Positions 35,599-45,887 are shown, counted from the first letter of the stretch. The stretch: DNA of 64,000 bases from Haliclystus octoradiatus (GCA_916610825.1 OU744450.1:18158814-18222813); one strand, 5' to 3'. Numbers and translations are program-made. The notes: generated from the letters alone by a model not told the origin.

Positions 35599-36412
35599 TC
35601 TGTTCTAATCAATTTCAACTTTTAATGGATCCAATTTAATGGAAATTAGTGTCTAATAATTTACAATCGTTTGAAAATCATGATGGTATGCAATTACAAG
35701 ATAACTACAACAGCAAATTCTCATGGAAATCTTGTCTTACTAATTCTATCTTCTAAAAAATAGATGTAGGCATGTAAATATTGAAATACTGTCTAAGCAT
35801 AACAATTCATGTACAATAACATCACTTTGAATTCTGTTGAATTAGTAATCCCAGTCAATTCACACGGTGGCCCACAACAGCCACAGCAAAATTTACAAAA
35901 GATATAGGCAACCATGAGGCAACAAATAAAAATGTTACGCGACATTAGTTTTTCGGATGACACAAATTAAAAAGTCACGGTTAGCTTTTTTAATGTTATT
36001 AAAGATCTGTTCTAATCAAGTTCAACTTTTAATGGATCCAATTTAATGGAAATTAGTGTCTAATAATTTACAATCGTTTGAAAATCATGATGGTATGCAA
36101 TTACAAGATAACTACAACAGCAAATTCTCATGGAAATCTTGTCTTACTAATTCTATCTTCTAAAAAATAGATGTAGGCATGTAAATATTGAAATACTGTC
36201 TAAGCATAACAATTCATGTACAATAACATCACTTTGAATTCTGTTGAATTAGTAATCCCAGTCAATTCACACGGTGGCCCACAACAGCCACAGCAAAATT
36301 TACAAAAGATATAGGCAACCATGAGGCAACAAATAAAAATGTTACGCGACATTAGTTTTTCGGATGACACAAATTAAAAAGTCACGGTTAGCTTTTTTAA
36401 TGTTATTAAAGA
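35599..36412. repeat. 407 bp tandem duplication
   Basis: The segment 35599-36005 is repeated at 36006-36412 with one mismatch that I can see (TCAATTTC versus TCAAGTTC). The repeat unit includes the left part of the MITE whose complete copy is 36274-36538. It lies upstream of the VGAT-like gene. It is either a very recent duplication or an assembly artefact. Confidence 0.9.
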
Positions 36413-36538
36413 AAAGTTACCATGTCGTGATTTTTTATTTGTATCATCAAAAAAGTGAATGTTGTCCGTCTTTTTATTTGTTGCCTAATTTTTGCCTGGA
36501 ATATTTGTAAAGCTTTTGCCGTGGCCGTTGTGGGCCAC
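36274..36538. mobile_element. MITE with GTGGCCCACAAC inverted ends
   Basis: It is 265 bp. The left end GTGGCCCACAACAGCCACAG matches the complement of the right end GTGGCCCACAACGGCCACGG. The inner GCAACAAATAAAAA blocks also pair. AGTCAATTCAC before and AGTAAATTCAC after look like an imperfect target duplication. No coding capacity. Confidence 0.65.
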
Positions 36539-36814
36539 AGTAAATTCACCAATAAACTTATTTACATGTACTAGAAATTCTGTAAGGAAGAAAAATGTTC
36601 TGAAGAGAATTGACAAATAGGTCGTACATTTCCGGATGTTTAACATTCAAAGAAATATTTTTCACAAATGCATGCATACATACATACATCATCTTTATTT
36701 CTAATTTGAGCAATCAAATTTGCCCACAATTTCGTCACACATCATTTATGCATTCGATGTCTTAGAGTGGGAACGCTTCCAATAATCCAGGTCGCAAATT
36801 TAACTTTCAGTAAT

Positions 36815-38290
36815 ATGTCTTACCTCAAGGCGAAAACTACAGCAAGGACAGACTTGCAATATGTTAGTATTGACTATGAAACTGCAGAGAGCAAGGATTT
36901 GATGAAAGATTATAATTTAAATCACAATTACTTATCAATTGGCTCCTCCACTGAAGAAAACAACCATCGCGAAAGCAAAGATGATACAAATATGAAAATT
37001 GAAAACAATTTCGAAAATCATCATGATTCTTCAAAAACATTAACAATATCGTTGATTGAGAATTTATCTGATGATCGTAAGACATCGACGTTAGCAACAG
37101 GATTAAATGTAACAAATCTAGCTCAAGGCACAGGTATTTTGGGTATTCCGTTTGCTGTACAACAAGGTGGATGGCTGGCAATAATTGCTATATTTGTCGT
37201 TGGTTTAATATCTTGTCACACAGGTAAATTACTAATTGATTGTCTATATGAAAACTCGTCAAGACTAAAGCGCAAGAAAAGAGTACGAAGTTCTTACTCT
37301 GAAATCGGTGAAGCAGCACTTCCAAAATTTGGTTTTTATTTGGTTAATGTAACTCAATCTTTTGAAATGTATTGTGCAGTTATAATGTTTATCGTCTTAC
37401 TTGGTAATATTTTGAATGGTTTGTTCTCATCGATAGCATCAATGTTTACAACATCAGAATGGGCCGCAGTCAGTTGTGTATTATGTATACCAATATTATA
37501 TATACGTCGTATGTCTATTATATCATATTTTGGTATGATATCTGGAATATCACTTGCGATATCGGTAGTTATTATGATTATTACATGCTTAACACAGACA
37601 TACACATGGCAATGGAATTATATACCTATATTCAATATAAAAACATTTCCAATTGGAATGGGTATTATTGTGTTTAGTTATTGTGCACAACCAACATTTC
37701 CTGGAATTGAAGGCTGTATGAAATATCCTAAACAATACAATGCTATGATGAGTAGATCATTTTTTATTGCTGCAATAAGTAAAGCATTATTAGGCACATT
37801 TGTTGTCGTAACATTTGGTAACAAAACTGATGAAGTTGCGACATCTAATTTTCAAAATAACACCATTGTATATTATTTAACTACAAGTTTAGCACTTGTA
37901 AATGTTCTGTTACTTCTACCGTTGGTAATGTTTGTTGTAAGTGCTGCGTTTGATGAAACCGTGCTTCCTTATTTTCCTCATCTTAGTGTCAATTCAAATT
38001 ACCATTGGTTATGGATATTACTAACTCGACCTATGTTATTAGCAGGGGCCTTACTTTTGGCACTGATTGTTCCCCATTTTGGATTGTTAATGAGTTTTAT
38101 TGGAAATTTTACTGGTATTTTTATATGCTTTGTATACCCTTGTGTTTTTCATATTAAATTGAAATGGAGCACTTTATCGACATTGCATATGCTATTTCAA
38201 ATGTTCATTATCATCTTTGGATTACTTGCTGGAATGTTTGGGATGTATTTCTCTGGTGAAAAGCTCATTCAAACGTTTTCTATCCCGTGA
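36815..38290 (+). CDS. Vesicular inhibitory amino-acid transporter-like protein (SLC32/VGAT-like)
   Basis: Predicted proton-coupled transporter of the amino acid/auxin permease family, 491 aa, in one coding exon. Vertebrate SLC32A1 loads GABA and glycine into synaptic vesicles. Here about 90 cytosolic N-terminal residues precede about ten or eleven helices. Family blocks include GLNVTNLAQGTGILGIPFA, SCHTGKLLIDCLYE, SYSEIG, FPIGMGIIVFSYCAQPTFPGIEG, FVVVTFGNKTDEV and VPHFGLLMSFIGN. These follow the VGAT order and spacing better than SLC36, though SLC36 is not excluded. The ATG at 36815 is 4 nt after a tttcag acceptor; the open frame upstream begins at GTG. An ISL2EU transposon starts 89 bp after the stop, probably within the 3' UTR. 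Confidence 0.9.
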   Translation: MSYLKAKTTARTDLQYVSIDYETAESKDLMKDYNLNHNYLSIGSSTEENNHRESKDDTNMKIENNFENHHDSSKTLTISLIENLSDDRKTSTLATGLNVTNLAQGTGILGIPFAVQQGGWLAIIAIFVVGLISCHTGKLLIDCLYENSSRLKRKKRVRSSYSEIGEAALPKFGFYLVNVTQSFEMYCAVIMFIVLLGNILNGLFSSIASMFTTSEWAAVSCVLCIPILYIRRMSIISYFGMISGISLAISVVIMIITCLTQTYTWQWNYIPIFNIKTFPIGMGIIVFSYCAQPTFPGIEGCMKYPKQYNAMMSRSFFIAAISKALLGTFVVVTFGNKTDEVATSNFQNNTIVYYLTTSLALVNVLLLLPLVMFVVSAAFDETVLPYFPHLSVNSNYHWLWILLTRPMLLAGALLLALIVPHFGLLMSFIGNFTGIFICFVYPCVFHIKLKWSTLSTLHMLFQMFIIIFGLLAGMFGMYFSGEKLIQTFSIP

Positions 38291-38379
38291 GATAATACAA
38301 AATGAAGTATGACTGTCATTATATTACCCGTGGTTATGGCTTGCTAGATCGTTGGGTAGTTGAATCTCAAAGAGCTAAT

Positions 38380-38448
38380 AGAGCGTTTTCCCCTACGTCA
38401 TCAGCCTACGTCACTATAGCTTCCGTCTGCCATTATGGGGTTCCTAAT
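38380..38448. repeat. ISL2EU left terminal inverted repeat
   Basis: Contains AGAGCGTTTTCC and GCCATTATGGGGTTCC, both matched in reverse at the other end; the sequence between them is only loosely conserved. The transposase should bind and cut here. It also includes the likely promoter side of the transposase gene. Confidence 0.8.
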
Positions 38449-38589
38449 CTTTTGAAAACGCACGGTTGAAAACGCAGTTGAAATTTGGTGGCGCTTGCTG
38501 TTAGTTTTCATTAATCGACGATCACTGATTATACCACTTGTATACGTTGTTTCTCGTTGTTACAAATACTTAAATCATCAATTATTAGT

Positions 38590-40092
38590 ATGCCTATGTG
38601 TTTAATAGTTGGATGTGGCCGAAAGACTGGCAAACGTCAAAACAAAAACCAAACTGACGTCGTCGTAGAGAAAGTTCACTTTTCAAGAGTTCCAGAGATA
38701 ATAACAAACCAAGGAGAAGCATCTAAAATCCTCTCGACTCAAAGAAGAACCCTCTGGATATCAGCTATTAGTAGGGTGGGAATTACTGAAAAGATTTTAA
38801 GAAATGATCGTGTTTGTGATAAACATTTTGTCAGTGGTAAAGCTGCTCGGCCATTTGATAAACATAACCCTGATTGGGTTCCAAGTTTATTGTTGGGGCA
38901 TACCAAAGTCTCCCAAGTTAAAAGTCAAGGTTCTTGTGAAAGAGCTATAAGAACACAGGAGCGAAAAAAGCGCATGATTGAAAATGCTGATATTGAGTTA
39001 GCATTGAAATTATCAAAACTGGATGACGATAAACAAATTACCGATAAGGCTGAAAGCTCTGACTTCGACCAAGATGAAATTGTTGATTTTGATATTGCTA
39101 ATGGTGACTATGAACCTTTGAAATACGTTGATTCATCGACCCAGACATCAGAATTTGTATACTTAATGCCTACATCAAATTTAAATCCGTTTGAAAAGTC
39201 ATACTTTGATGGCGATGACGAAAAGACGAAATTTTATACTGGTTTGCCAAGCTATGAAATATTGGTTACCACTTACGAATTCGTGGTTCCTTTTGTGAAC
39301 AGGAAAAATACAACATTGAGTCTATTTCAAGAATTTGTGGCAGTCTTGATAAAGCTACGCTTGGGTGTACCGTTCAAGGATCTAGCATATCGGTTTGAGA
39401 TGTCAGTGTCTGCTATTTCAAAGATATTTTCAAGCTGGATGCCTATTCTTGATGCCAGACTCTCTGCACTTATATCATGGCCTAACAGAGAACAATTATG
39501 GTTTACGATGCCAAAATGCTACCAAAAAGCCTTTGGACACAAGGTAGCAGTCATCATAGATTGTTTCGAAGTATTTATTGAGCGTCCATCCAACCTATTA
39601 GCACGGGCGCAGACGTTTTCCAATTATAAGCATCATAACACTGTCAAGGTATTGATTGGAATTACCCCTCAGGGTACAATTAGCTTTGTCTCTGAAGCAT
39701 GGGGTGGTAGAACCTCAGATAAATTTTTAACAGAGAACTGTGGCATTTTGAAAAACTTACTGCCTGGAGATTATGTTCTCGCAGATAGAGGTTTTACCAT
39801 TCAGGAGAGTGTAACAATGACAGGTGCAGAACTGGCAATCCCCGCATTTACCAAGGGTGTTGATCAACTTGATCCAATCGATGTTGAGAAAACTAGGACA
39901 ATTGCGAATGTTAGAATTCATGTTGAAAGAGTAATTGGACTGTTGCGTCAAAAGTACAGCATTCTGGAAAGAACACTTCCAATTGACTTCATGACACCTA
40001 GTGGGTCAAATGACGTTCCTACAATTGATAGTATCATAAGAGTATGTTCTGCACTTGTAAACCTATGCGCACCTATCATACCTTTTGATTAG
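38590..40092 (+). CDS. ISL2EU transposase: THAP zinc finger plus DDE nuclease
   Basis: Predicted cut-and-paste transposase of 500 aa. The N-terminus MPMCLIVGCGRK starts a THAP finger (C-x4-C, later W, C-x2-H and a Pro) over about residues 1-95; it should bind the transposon ends. A helix-turn-helix follows near 255-290 (LGVPFKDLAYRFEMSVSAISKIF). The DDE_Tnp_4-like core has Asp in VIIDCFEVFI, Asp in VLADRGF and Glu in RIHVERVIG. The open frame begins upstream at a TTG; I choose the ATG at 38590 because THAP domains start there. The frame is intact. It is convergent with the YqaJ gene. Confidence 0.9.
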   Translation: MPMCLIVGCGRKTGKRQNKNQTDVVVEKVHFSRVPEIITNQGEASKILSTQRRTLWISAISRVGITEKILRNDRVCDKHFVSGKAARPFDKHNPDWVPSLLLGHTKVSQVKSQGSCERAIRTQERKKRMIENADIELALKLSKLDDDKQITDKAESSDFDQDEIVDFDIANGDYEPLKYVDSSTQTSEFVYLMPTSNLNPFEKSYFDGDDEKTKFYTGLPSYEILVTTYEFVVPFVNRKNTTLSLFQEFVAVLIKLRLGVPFKDLAYRFEMSVSAISKIFSSWMPILDARLSALISWPNREQLWFTMPKCYQKAFGHKVAVIIDCFEVFIERPSNLLARAQTFSNYKHHNTVKVLIGITPQGTISFVSEAWGGRTSDKFLTENCGILKNLLPGDYVLADRGFTIQESVTMTGAELAIPAFTKGVDQLDPIDVEKTRTIANVRIHVERVIGLLRQKYSILERTLPIDFMTPSGSNDVPTIDSIIRVCSALVNLCAPIIPFD

Positions 40093-40710
40093 AACAATAT
40101 GCCTGCACAAAGTAACATCTTTCATTTTTACTATGACTAATTTTATTTACCAATCATGGGCAACTACTGTATCATATTAGTAAACAATCTTTGGCAATAT
40201 CTTGCAGTAATTACCATTATTTATATAGATTTTACAACATTTAGTATTCACAAATTAAAGCAAGGAATGTTCACTGCTCACATACTGCTTCTTCTGTATT
40301 CTATATTCTAAGCAAATACCACGTCACATAGATTAGCTACGGTAACTTTTTAATTACTTGAATTATATTCTTGTCTGATTTGCTATTTAAGATGTTGTTT
40401 GTTGTGGATCTACCTTCTGAATGATACAACCTAATAGGTAATAATTTTGCAAGTAACAAGCGAGAGATGGTTTGGCAAAAGTATGTTAGATAATTTATAC
40501 AAATTTCTGTATCTGAAGTAAAGAGATAAAATAATATGAATTTCATGATCATGCTACTGTAGTGGCATTTAGTAGCTACTAGGCATTCTTAATAATGCCA
40601 ATTAACTAGTAACAAGTTTGAGTTTCTATAATCTATTATCTATGTGAAACAAGTTCATAAGTTTACGAACCAGTCAACTCAAAATTGTAAAATTATCTCT
40701 TTTCATGAAC

Positions 40711-40819
40711 AGTTCATGAAAATGGAGTCATTCAACGTTCATGAACTTCATAAACTGTGTTAAACATGGACAAGGTTTATGAAGTTCATGAATGTTGAAG
40801 GGCTCCGTTTTCATGAACT
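40711..40819. repeat. Palindrome between the convergent ISL2EU genes
   Basis: Arms 40711-40755 and 40775-40819 pair at 41 of 45 positions around a 19 bp loop, with repeated TTCATGAAC units. It may be a nested foldback or a functional transcript-end/enhancer structure. Related TTCATGAAC-rich sequence occurs at 61214-61408. The rest of 40093-41075 shows nothing else. Confidence 0.8.
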
Positions 40820-41075
40820 TTCCATAATGTTATTACACATTTTTAAGATTTTCATGAACTTTACTGTTTACTTTATTGGTTCTTAAATTCATTAACTTGA
40901 ATTAATGCACTAATTTGTACGAGTATTTAGCTGCAAATATATTCAAAAATTAAGCAAAACACATAAAACATTGTTGCCGATATGCTGATATATAAGTTTT
41001 AAAATTTATGGAATAAACAACAAGAAATTATTTGATGATGTATTTACATAAATAGAAAATCTGAAATTGTAAATA

Positions 41076-43766
41076 TTATTCTGGAAATGCTTTCATAATT
41101 CCAGACACTAAACAATCTAACAAATGAATTCTCATTCTTGATTTATCAAAATTAAAGTCAGCAGGGTTTGTGTTTAATACAAAACTAGTTGCAAATGCAA
41201 TTGCATAAATACCACAGTCACTATGGTTGTCTTGTTGACATACTGGTATGGAAATAATTTCCTTGTAAACATTACCTACTAAATTTTTGACTTGCTCTAT
41301 CGTTTCAATGTTACATTTTCCTTGATAGAGGCTGTCATACAGGTAAACAGTTCCTTCACTACTAGAAGAGCTGACGCAAACCCAATGGGAGGTACCAGTG
41401 TGGAGAATCTGAACAAATGATGATTTCACAGTGCCAAAATTTCGACAGGGTCCAAGTGTTGGGCGCTGAAGCCCTTCCATAGATGGACTCAAATTCTGCA
41501 GCAGTACTTGCGCCTGATGAATTATGTCGCAATCAAGCCAACCATTGTTGCTAATTATATTGAAATGTTCATCGGTAAGTTTAGCTAGAGTAGCTCTTTT
41601 ACGGGACGTACCTACAGTAACAAGAGTCAGGGCAAGATCTTCGTCACTATCTGATTCAGATGATACAACTACTTCAATTGCTAATTCAGCACTTTCTGTT
41701 ATACAAGTATTACAGTACCAGTTTGTTTTATAGTTTTTTGGCCTTCTCTTGTAGCCAAGGCAATCCAGATGAAATATTTTACCGTTAGAACAGTTGATAT
41801 TGCAGCATTTCATAATGTTATCGCCTTTACAATAAGCTTTCTTGCAAGAGCAAATAATATTAATTTCCATGGCAAGCTTGACATCTTGATTAACTGTTTT
41901 TTGCCGTTTAAATTCAGGTAATCTGGAACAGTTTGGACATAACCATGAAATCGGAAATTTGTTTTGATTGACATTCATTTGAAGACATGTGGGATGGTAC
42001 CTTTTGATAGGGCATTCAGTGTTTCTGCATGAAACAGTTTCTTCGTCAATATTCTGCTGGCAAAAACAAGTTAATGAGACATTACATTCACTTGAATGCA
42101 ATTTTAAAATATTGTCCTTTCTGGTGTACCACCTGGCAAGTACCTCAGGCAAAATACAAAATTTCCAGAAAGTTTCTAACTTTTGAAAAGTCTCCTTCCA
42201 GTGATCTAAATCATAACATATTCTATCACTGATAAACTCTATATCGCTTCCATCAAATCTACACACGACAAAATCAGCAAATTTGACTTTTGTAATGGCC
42301 AGTTGCTGTTGAACTTGATAAAAATAAGGATGTGTTGGATCTAAATGATACCTGTCGTCGTCCTTCTTTATCAAGCAGCAGTTACGATTAAGCATATATG
42401 CTTGGAAATCCATTCCATCAAGGCAGTAGGGGCACTTCACTTCACCACACCCTTCCCCACAGCAGTCACAATATGACAAAAAGTCAGGAGTAGCATGAAT
42501 AAATGGGTGATCTTTGCTGACAAATAGTCCACATGGTTTTATACAATAGTTTGTATGGTCAATTTTCATTGCAGCTTCAAAAGCTAGTACTGCAAGCTTT
42601 TCATGCTTGCAGCCAAAATCAGTAGCAGCTGAAGAAAATTTGAATAGCTCTGGGTAGCATAAATTCTTGATTAAAGATTGTGAAGGCTGTGCTGGATTGG
42701 AATGACTTGCACTGTAGCTTGATGACGCACCAATTCTACCAGCTCTATGCAGATAGAAGGACTGTCCTTGCGATTGCTCTCTGGTGTCTTCTTCTATGAG
42801 ATTTATGTGTTTCTCATCAATGTCTAATTTTATGGAATCACATTTAACTAACAGCTGGTCATATGATAGAGATAAATACTGTTGATTATATAAATCCATA
42901 ATTGTTGAAAGATCTCTGCTCTTACTAATAAATTGTTCAGCGTAATCCAAAACCAAACTAAGTGAAACTGGTTTTATGACACATTTGTTAAGAGCAGCAT
43001 GAAATATTGCAAGCTCTGAAGGTGAAGGCGAAGGAATGATTTTGGACTTATCACTCAAATCGTTAATTGGTGGTTCATTAGTTTTATTACTATATAAATC
43101 TTTAGCTGCATTTTCAACGGCTTCATTAAGCAATGATTTTCTTTTTTTGGTAGATGCAAAATTGATATATTTTACAGGCGAATAAGATACCTCCTTTACA
43201 GTTGTTGGAAGCAGCCATGTGCATTTGACTTGTGTGCAAGCAAGTTTATCATTAATTCTTGTCCACACTTCTGCATAAAAAAGTATACTAGCAACATGTG
43301 AACATACTTCGCCCAAACCAGCCATACAACCAATGCAATGTGCACATAAAATTGTTCCCTTTTTGTCTGTCAAAATCCACAATGGAACGGGCGGATCATT
43401 CATTCGCTGGGAATGTCTGACTTTACCAAACAAAACGTAAATATCTTTTATAATACAAGCAGAAATACTAGTAATGAAACCTGAAATCATCTGGTTGTAA
43501 GCTTCAAGGCTTTTAAAAGCTTTGAATTGCTGTTGAGTGTAATGACTCGTATCCATAACAAGATAAGAAAAAATGTCTGTCGCTTCGATAGGAGGAAGGT
43601 TATCTCCATCAAACTTTACATCAGGAATTAATAATGGATCCACACCAATAATAGCAATCTTTTGTAAATAGCGTTCTCTCACATGTTTCTTCAACTTTTG
43701 AGCATAATTTGATAGAGGTATCTCATTATTTTCAACGTCAGCTGAGTTCACTTCTGCGTTCGCCAT
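41076..43766 (-). CDS. ISL2EU accessory protein: SWIM-YqaJ nuclease-PHD-PHD-Ulp1-like protease
   Basis: Intact protein of 896 aa from the ATG at 43766 (the frame upstream starts at TTG). In order I see: a SWIM-like zinc finger (CAHCIGC, then CSH) near 140-165; a YqaJ/lambda-exonuclease-type domain at about 340-560, with RIGAS, an acidic KHEKLA, HATPDF and GEVKCP matching the D...E-x-K nuclease core, then a Tyr-Gln helix (YFYQVQQQ); two PHD fingers (C4HC3-type) at about 570-690; and a C-terminal Ulp1/C48-like cysteine protease with His (HWVC), Asp (YDSL), Gln (CQQ) and Cys (DCGIYA). The role in transposition is unknown. Plausible inferences are end processing by the nuclease, chromatin reading by the PHD fingers and SUMO/ubiquitin-like cleavage by the protease. 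Confidence 0.88.
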   Translation of the reverse strand: MANAEVNSADVENNEIPLSNYAQKLKKHVRERYLQKIAIIGVDPLLIPDVKFDGDNLPPIEATDIFSYLVMDTSHYTQQQFKAFKSLEAYNQMISGFITSISACIIKDIYVLFGKVRHSQRMNDPPVPLWILTDKKGTILCAHCIGCMAGLGEVCSHVASILFYAEVWTRINDKLACTQVKCTWLLPTTVKEVSYSPVKYINFASTKKRKSLLNEAVENAAKDLYSNKTNEPPINDLSDKSKIIPSPSPSELAIFHAALNKCVIKPVSLSLVLDYAEQFISKSRDLSTIMDLYNQQYLSLSYDQLLVKCDSIKLDIDEKHINLIEEDTREQSQGQSFYLHRAGRIGASSSYSASHSNPAQPSQSLIKNLCYPELFKFSSAATDFGCKHEKLAVLAFEAAMKIDHTNYCIKPCGLFVSKDHPFIHATPDFLSYCDCCGEGCGEVKCPYCLDGMDFQAYMLNRNCCLIKKDDDRYHLDPTHPYFYQVQQQLAITKVKFADFVVCRFDGSDIEFISDRICYDLDHWKETFQKLETFWKFCILPEVLARWYTRKDNILKLHSSECNVSLTCFCQQNIDEETVSCRNTECPIKRYHPTCLQMNVNQNKFPISWLCPNCSRLPEFKRQKTVNQDVKLAMEINIICSCKKAYCKGDNIMKCCNINCSNGKIFHLDCLGYKRRPKNYKTNWYCNTCITESAELAIEVVVSSESDSDEDLALTLVTVGTSRKRATLAKLTDEHFNIISNNGWLDCDIIHQAQVLLQNLSPSMEGLQRPTLGPCRNFGTVKSSFVQILHTGTSHWVCVSSSSSEGTVYLYDSLYQGKCNIETIEQVKNLVGNVYKEIISIPVCQQDNHSDCGIYAIAFATSFVLNTNPADFNFDKSRMRIHLLDCLVSGIMKAFPE

Positions 43767-43782
43767 TTTCTCAACCAGAATA

Positions 43783-43846
43783 TTGGAACCCCGTAATGGC
43801 CGCCGCAATATTTTCGAGGGCGTGTGACGTCACAGGAAAACGCTCT
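43783..43846. repeat. ISL2EU right terminal inverted repeat
   Basis: Reverse complement carries AGAGCGTTTTCC, a TGACGTCA (CRE-like) palindrome, and GGCCATTACGGGGTTCCA. It lies just upstream of the YqaJ-gene ATG, so end and promoter overlap. Confidence 0.8.
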
Positions 43847-44557
43847 ATAGTGCAGTATAATCCAAATAACTATTACTTGAATAGTATATTCTATAAATAT
43901 TTTATTTGCTTTGTTTTATCCAGGTGACTTTTGCAGTATCATTTTCTATTGTGTTGAGACTTGTCAAAATAAGCTTGTATTATATTCTTTAAAATTCTAT
44001 TACATGAATGAATTATATTCAGTAACTGGAATCAGGAGCTGGAATTCAAAACATACAAAGCTTGTCAACTTTCATGATGCTTACCGCACTTCTTTATTTA
44101 CCATTGAAATTTTTTTTTGGTTGAATATGTCATTCATAAAATTATTTGGGCTATCTTTTTCATTATGTGAAAGTTTTTCATGGTCATTGTGCCAAAGTTC
44201 CATTTGAATAACTCCGTCGAAGCGCAATGGAAGTTACCCCCTGGGTAGGTCATGCATAGATGTAATTGTCTACTGAGTTTTCCCAAAACATGATGTCGAT
44301 CACTCCAGGTGAAATGTACGCGGCAATAATTAAATTTACAGTTTTCGAAGGTATAGGTGGTATACTAGAAATAGACATCTGAATTGGTACAAACAGGCTC
44401 AAACAGGCGAACTTTTATAAACTCATTCACGGAGCCTGATATCAACGAATGTTTAAGATTGTTAGAGGTCAATACCGCTTTAAAATTTACCGCTGCTCGA
44501 CCAATCAAATTGTTCGATTTCCCCATTGAACATTTCTTTGAAAAATGCTTTCAGGAT

Positions 44558-44943
44558 CTAAGGGCCTGATAACAAAGAGGGGGGATCATCCTACCACTGA
44601 TAGGACCATCATATCGCGTGTTTACAAGGGAGGCATAGCTCTAATCTGCTCAATAGGATCATCCTAGTACAGAGAATCTTCTTATCTGTTTATGTTTACA
44701 AAGGTGGGCATGACCTGGACGTGATGCCAGATGTTACAATAATAGTCACTTCAAGGTGACACTATGAAGTTTTCATATTTATTAAAAGAAGAAAAGAGGA
44801 TCTTCATAGTGAGTAGGGTCATCGTAATTGAGCAATTGGATGATCGTAGCTGCTAGGAAGATCCTCTTTCCTTCTAAACTGAAATAAGAAATCAGGTAGG
44901 AAGATCCTAGTAGGTAACACCACCCTTTCCTTGTAAACAGGCC
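44558..44943. mobile_element. Candidate hAT-like MITE with GGCCTG-TTACAA ends
   Basis: Left GGGCCTGATAACAAAGAGGG and the complement of the right end, GGCCTGTTTACAAGGAAAGG, are similar, and inner GGATCNTCCTAC blocks pair. The flanks TTCAGGAT and TTCAGCAT agree at 7 of 8. The left end carries a few extra bases, so the exact limits are uncertain. Confidence 0.5.
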
Positions 44944-45887
44944 TTCAGCATTTCCCGTGCATGGCATTGTCGTTGTGAAAGACAGAAACCCATGTGGTAG
45001 TTCCATGTAGGTGCTATACGGGTGACCTATGTGTGGGGTGCCCCTGTTGACGATTTTAATACGGAATTGATTTGTCATAAGGAACAGATTTACAACGGAA
45101 CCAATTTGGATTACGGAACTTTATTTACCTATAATCAAAACCATAATCATAACAATACTATTTGCGTTGGAACATTTAACCTTATTATTTAAAGTAAACA
45201 TTTAATATGCTTAGATTTTATAACCATAGTTGTGTAAGAAACTTATAAGAATAAAAGTGTAAGAAGCTATTGAATAATGCTAAAGTTATACCCCGCAATT
45301 ATAACCCGATAATAATAGTTGAATAGCTTAATTTAGCCTCTGTATTTCCTATAAATACCGTTGCAATTTACAAACAAGATGAGATAAGCTAGAGGCTTGA
45401 TAAGAACATATGTATTAATTCAAGATTAAAGATTATACATTGTATACGCATCTCCCGAAGCGGCGCTGCCCTTCGATGTTATAAGTAAACCAATAAAGAA
45501 TGTAATCAAAGACATACTTCTGGTGTATTTGGTGAGTCAAGTTGTTCATATTACTTGCTGTTGTCTTAATAGTCCAAGTAGTAAGCTATCGTCGGTACAC
45601 ATAAGTTTTAAGTTCCTGATAGAGTTGGCATTAGCGGGTTCAAGTACAGTCCAGCCCCATTGTTTAAAGGCAAACTCCATCAGCCCCTATGTGACATTTT
45701 TGTTGGTACCGTTTAGAAGCTGTTACTCAGCTGTAGCCCTTCCATCCATTCTTTCAAATTTGACATGCATACATAGAATAAACGTTCAGATAGTTCGATT
45801 AAGCAGAGAAGCAGCAATGAAAAACAAATCAATGAAAACGACGATCCGACAAGGAGTCGAACCTCCGGGGGAACTCCACTAGGCCGG

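Larger units (their letters stand above)
38380..43846. mobile_element. Apparently complete ISL2EU-type DNA transposon
   Basis: It is 5467 bp. The left end AGAGCGTTTTCC and right end GGAAAACGCTCT are perfect inverted repeats, flanked by AT at 38378-38379 and 43847-43848; as I recall, a 2 bp AT duplication is typical of ISL2EU. The outer repeats are followed by CGTCA-rich sequence and a second paired block, GCCATTATGGGGTTCC (38429-38444) with its complement near 43783-43800. Two long convergent genes without stops or frameshifts fill it, a THAP-DDE transposase and a YqaJ-domain protein, the gene pair I know from this superfamily. Confidence 0.88.

Noticed and set aside
36767..36814. Longer N-terminus for the VGAT-like protein
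   Set aside because: It starts at GTG and runs across a tttcag acceptor-like site; the ATG at 36815 is preferred.
38557..38589. Start of the transposase frame upstream of the first ATG
   Set aside because: The open frame begins at TTG; the THAP domain starts at the ATG at 38590, so the upstream codons were left out.
38590..43766. THAP and YqaJ genes as ordinary host genes
   Set aside because: They lie inside perfect terminal inverted repeats with an AT duplication and form the gene pair known from ISL2EU elements.
44384..44569. 61-codon plus-strand frame
   Set aside because: No known domain, no splice context, and it runs into a candidate transposon end.
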